From the NCBI RefSeq assembly GCF_022605725.1, contig NC_065564.1:124001-188000 (forward strand): a stretch of DNA of 64,000 nt, given 5' to 3'. This document shows, piece after piece, positions 62,451-64,000 of the stretch. The notes beneath the pieces were generated by a model. That model was given only the letters and a program-made list of their open reading frames with translations. It ran no database searches and had not been told where the DNA came from. Each line of letters opens with the position of its first letter. Position 1 is the stretch's first letter. Both the position numbers and the translations under genes were made by a program. This stretch comes from Anthonomus grandis grandis. Its lineage: Eukaryota > Arthropoda > Insecta > Coleoptera > Curculionidae.

Positions 62451-64000
62451 GAAATTGATTTAAATCTTGGACGATCACTATGAAATGATCATTCTCATAT
62501 GTAAAGATCATAATTACATCAGAAAAGTACAATTTCCAGACGATCCAAGACATAACAGAAGAATGAAACGCGGTTGAATGCGAAAAGCAGTTTTTGGGCA
62601 CATAAACCCTCCTGAGTCCCAAGATTCTTGGACGATCACTATGAAATTATCATTCTCGTATGTAAAGATCATAATTACGTAAGAAAAATACAATTTCCAG
62701 ACGATCCAAGATATACCAAAAGAGTGAAACGAGGTTGAATGCGAAAAAGTGTACTTTTGACCCAGTTTTTGGCACATAAACCCTCCTAAGTCCCAAGATT
62801 CTGGGACGATCACTATGAAATGATCATTCACATATGTAAAAATCATAATTACGTCAGAAAAGTACAATTTCCAGACGATCCAAGACATATCAAAAGAGTG
62901 AAACGAGGTTGAATGCGAAAAAGTGGACTTTTGACCCAGTTTTTGGCACATAAACCCTGCTGAGTACCAAGATTCATGGAAGATCGCTATGAAATGATCA
63001 CTCACGTATGTAAAAATCATAATTACGTCAGAAAAATACAATTTCCAGACGATCCAGGAAATAACAGAAGAGTGAAACGTGGTTGAATGCAAAAAATTGG
63101 ACTTTTGACCTAGTTTTTGGCACATAAACCCTCCTGAGTCCCAAGATTCTTGGACGATCACTATGAAATGATCATTCTCGTATGTAAAGATCATAATTAC
63201 GTAAGAAAAATACAATTTCCAGACGATCCAAGATATACCAAAAGAGTGAAACGAGGTTGAATGCGAAAAAGTCTTAGACTTATAACCAAGGATTATTATA
63301 TTGTATTATGATTATTATATTGATTATTATATATAAGGATTATTATATAAGGATTATTTTATTGTATTTCTAGGTATTTAGGTACCTGAGGAACAAATTT
63401 TGCATGACACGAATATTTTCATTTTGATATGGGGACTTGTTACAGTAAATAGTGTGATAATTTGTGGATTATTGGCAATTAAATAGAAAAATAATACATT
63501 TTCCGGCGAAACATCTTTTCAACTTGGCATCATGGCCTTAATATCTATATGCGTGTATGATTTCGTTTAATGTAAACATGCTGGGTCTATCCTTGGTTAT
63601 AAGTCTATGGAAAAAGTGGACTTTTGACCCAGTTTTTGGCACATAAACCCTACTGAGTCCCAAGATTCATGGAAGATCGCTATGAAATGATCACTCACGT
63701 ATGTAAAAATCATAATTACGTCAGAAAAGTACAATTTCCAGATGATCCAAGATATACCAGAAGAGTGAAACGAGGTTGAATGCGAAAAAGTGGACTTTTG
63801 ACCCAGTTTTCGGCACTTAAACCCTCTTGAGTCCCAAGACTCTTGGACGATCACTATGAAATGATCATTCTCGTATGTAAAGATCATAATTACATCGGAA
63901 AAGTACAATTTCCAGACGATCCAAGACATACCAGAAGAGTGAAACGAGGTTGAATGCGAAAAAGTGGACTTTTGACCCAGTTTTTGGCACATAAACCCTC
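62450..64000. repeat. 174-bp satellite, about 7 copies, running off the window
   Basis: Units recur at 174 bp (near 62627, 62801, 62975 and 63149), the first unit being shorter. Pieces: TGAGTCCCAAGATTCTTGGA, CGATCACTATGAAATGATCA, ATAATTACGTCAGAAAAGTA, CAATTTCCAGACGATCCAAG, TGAATGCGAAAAAGTGGACT. Long minus-strand open frames (for example 62514-63215) exist because 174 is divisible by three; I do not call them genes. The array continues past 64000. Confidence 0.94.
63273..63609. mobile_element. 337-bp MITE with 21-bp terminal inverted repeats and 8-bp target duplication
   Basis: The insert splits a 174-bp monomer. It is flanked by GAAAAAGT on both sides (63265-63272 and 63610-63617); removing the insert and one copy restores the normal monomer exactly. 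The ends are inverted repeats sharing TAGACTTATAACCAAGGAT (20 of 21 bases including the first C). The interior is AT-rich and non-coding, with ATTATT-type repeats near 63291-63350. An 8-bp duplication is typical of hAT and P-type DNA transposons; I cannot decide between them. Confidence 0.85.

Noticed and set aside
62514..63215. 233-codon minus-strand open frame made of repeats
   Set aside because: It is the 174-bp satellite (58 codons per unit) read through. Other copies have stops and the translation has no domain character.

Overview
The window is animal nuclear DNA, most likely from an insect and possibly a beetle (order inferred only from protein resemblance, AT-richness and intron style). 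It holds one recognisable gene, Dip2 (Disco-interacting protein 2), on the minus strand and cut off at both ends. Nineteen coding exons lie between 62142 (5'-most visible) and 89 (3'-most visible). All splice phases agree and there is no internal stop. Together they give about 1,450 codons. The start codon with the beginning of the DMAP1-binding domain lies beyond 64000, and the last C-terminal exons lie left of position 1. I number the visible exons V1 (62 kb) to V19 (0.1 kb).

Layout from the 5' end of the gene, right to left: a 174-bp satellite with a nested 337-bp MITE (62.4-64.0 kb); N-terminal exons V1-V3 (61.0-62.1 kb); a 9.2-kb intron with a 187-bp satellite, two unique islands (one with a hammerhead-ribozyme-like motif) and a 171-bp satellite; linker exons V4-V5 (51.4-51.9 kb); a 172-bp satellite; V6-V7 (47.1-47.9 kb); a composite 172-bp array with hairpins; V8-V9 (41.8-42.4 kb); a 10-kb array of about 175-bp monomers with an 880-bp higher-order repeat; V10-V11 (31.2-31.7 kb); 172-bp satellite; V12-V13 (27.2-27.6 kb); a 376-bp composite repeat; V14 (24.6 kb); 172-bp satellite; V15 (20.1-20.4 kb); a 169-bp satellite beside a G-rich inverted repeat; V16 (15.2-15.6 kb); 172-bp satellite; V17 (13.6-13.9 kb); a 13-kb array of 501-bp units; V18-V19 (0.1-0.6 kb).

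Introns are either short (51-126 nt, plus one of 565 nt) or 1.4-13 kb, and every long one is filled almost to the splice sites with tandem satellite DNA. The 172-bp family occurs in six or more introns in both orientations; the other families are each confined to one intron or flank. Several unrelated-looking monomers share an ATAACTC-like core.

Most notable for follow-up: the satellite-filled gene itself; 172-bp monomers that, in the gene-sense direction, each carry an acceptor-like and a donor-like site 39 nt apart; a hammerhead-like fold at 58.1 kb; paralogous cassette exons V1/V2; a frame-neutral GC-AG intron; and a MITE with an exact 8-bp target duplication. I found no tRNA, rRNA, CRISPR array or transposase/reverse-transcriptase gene.
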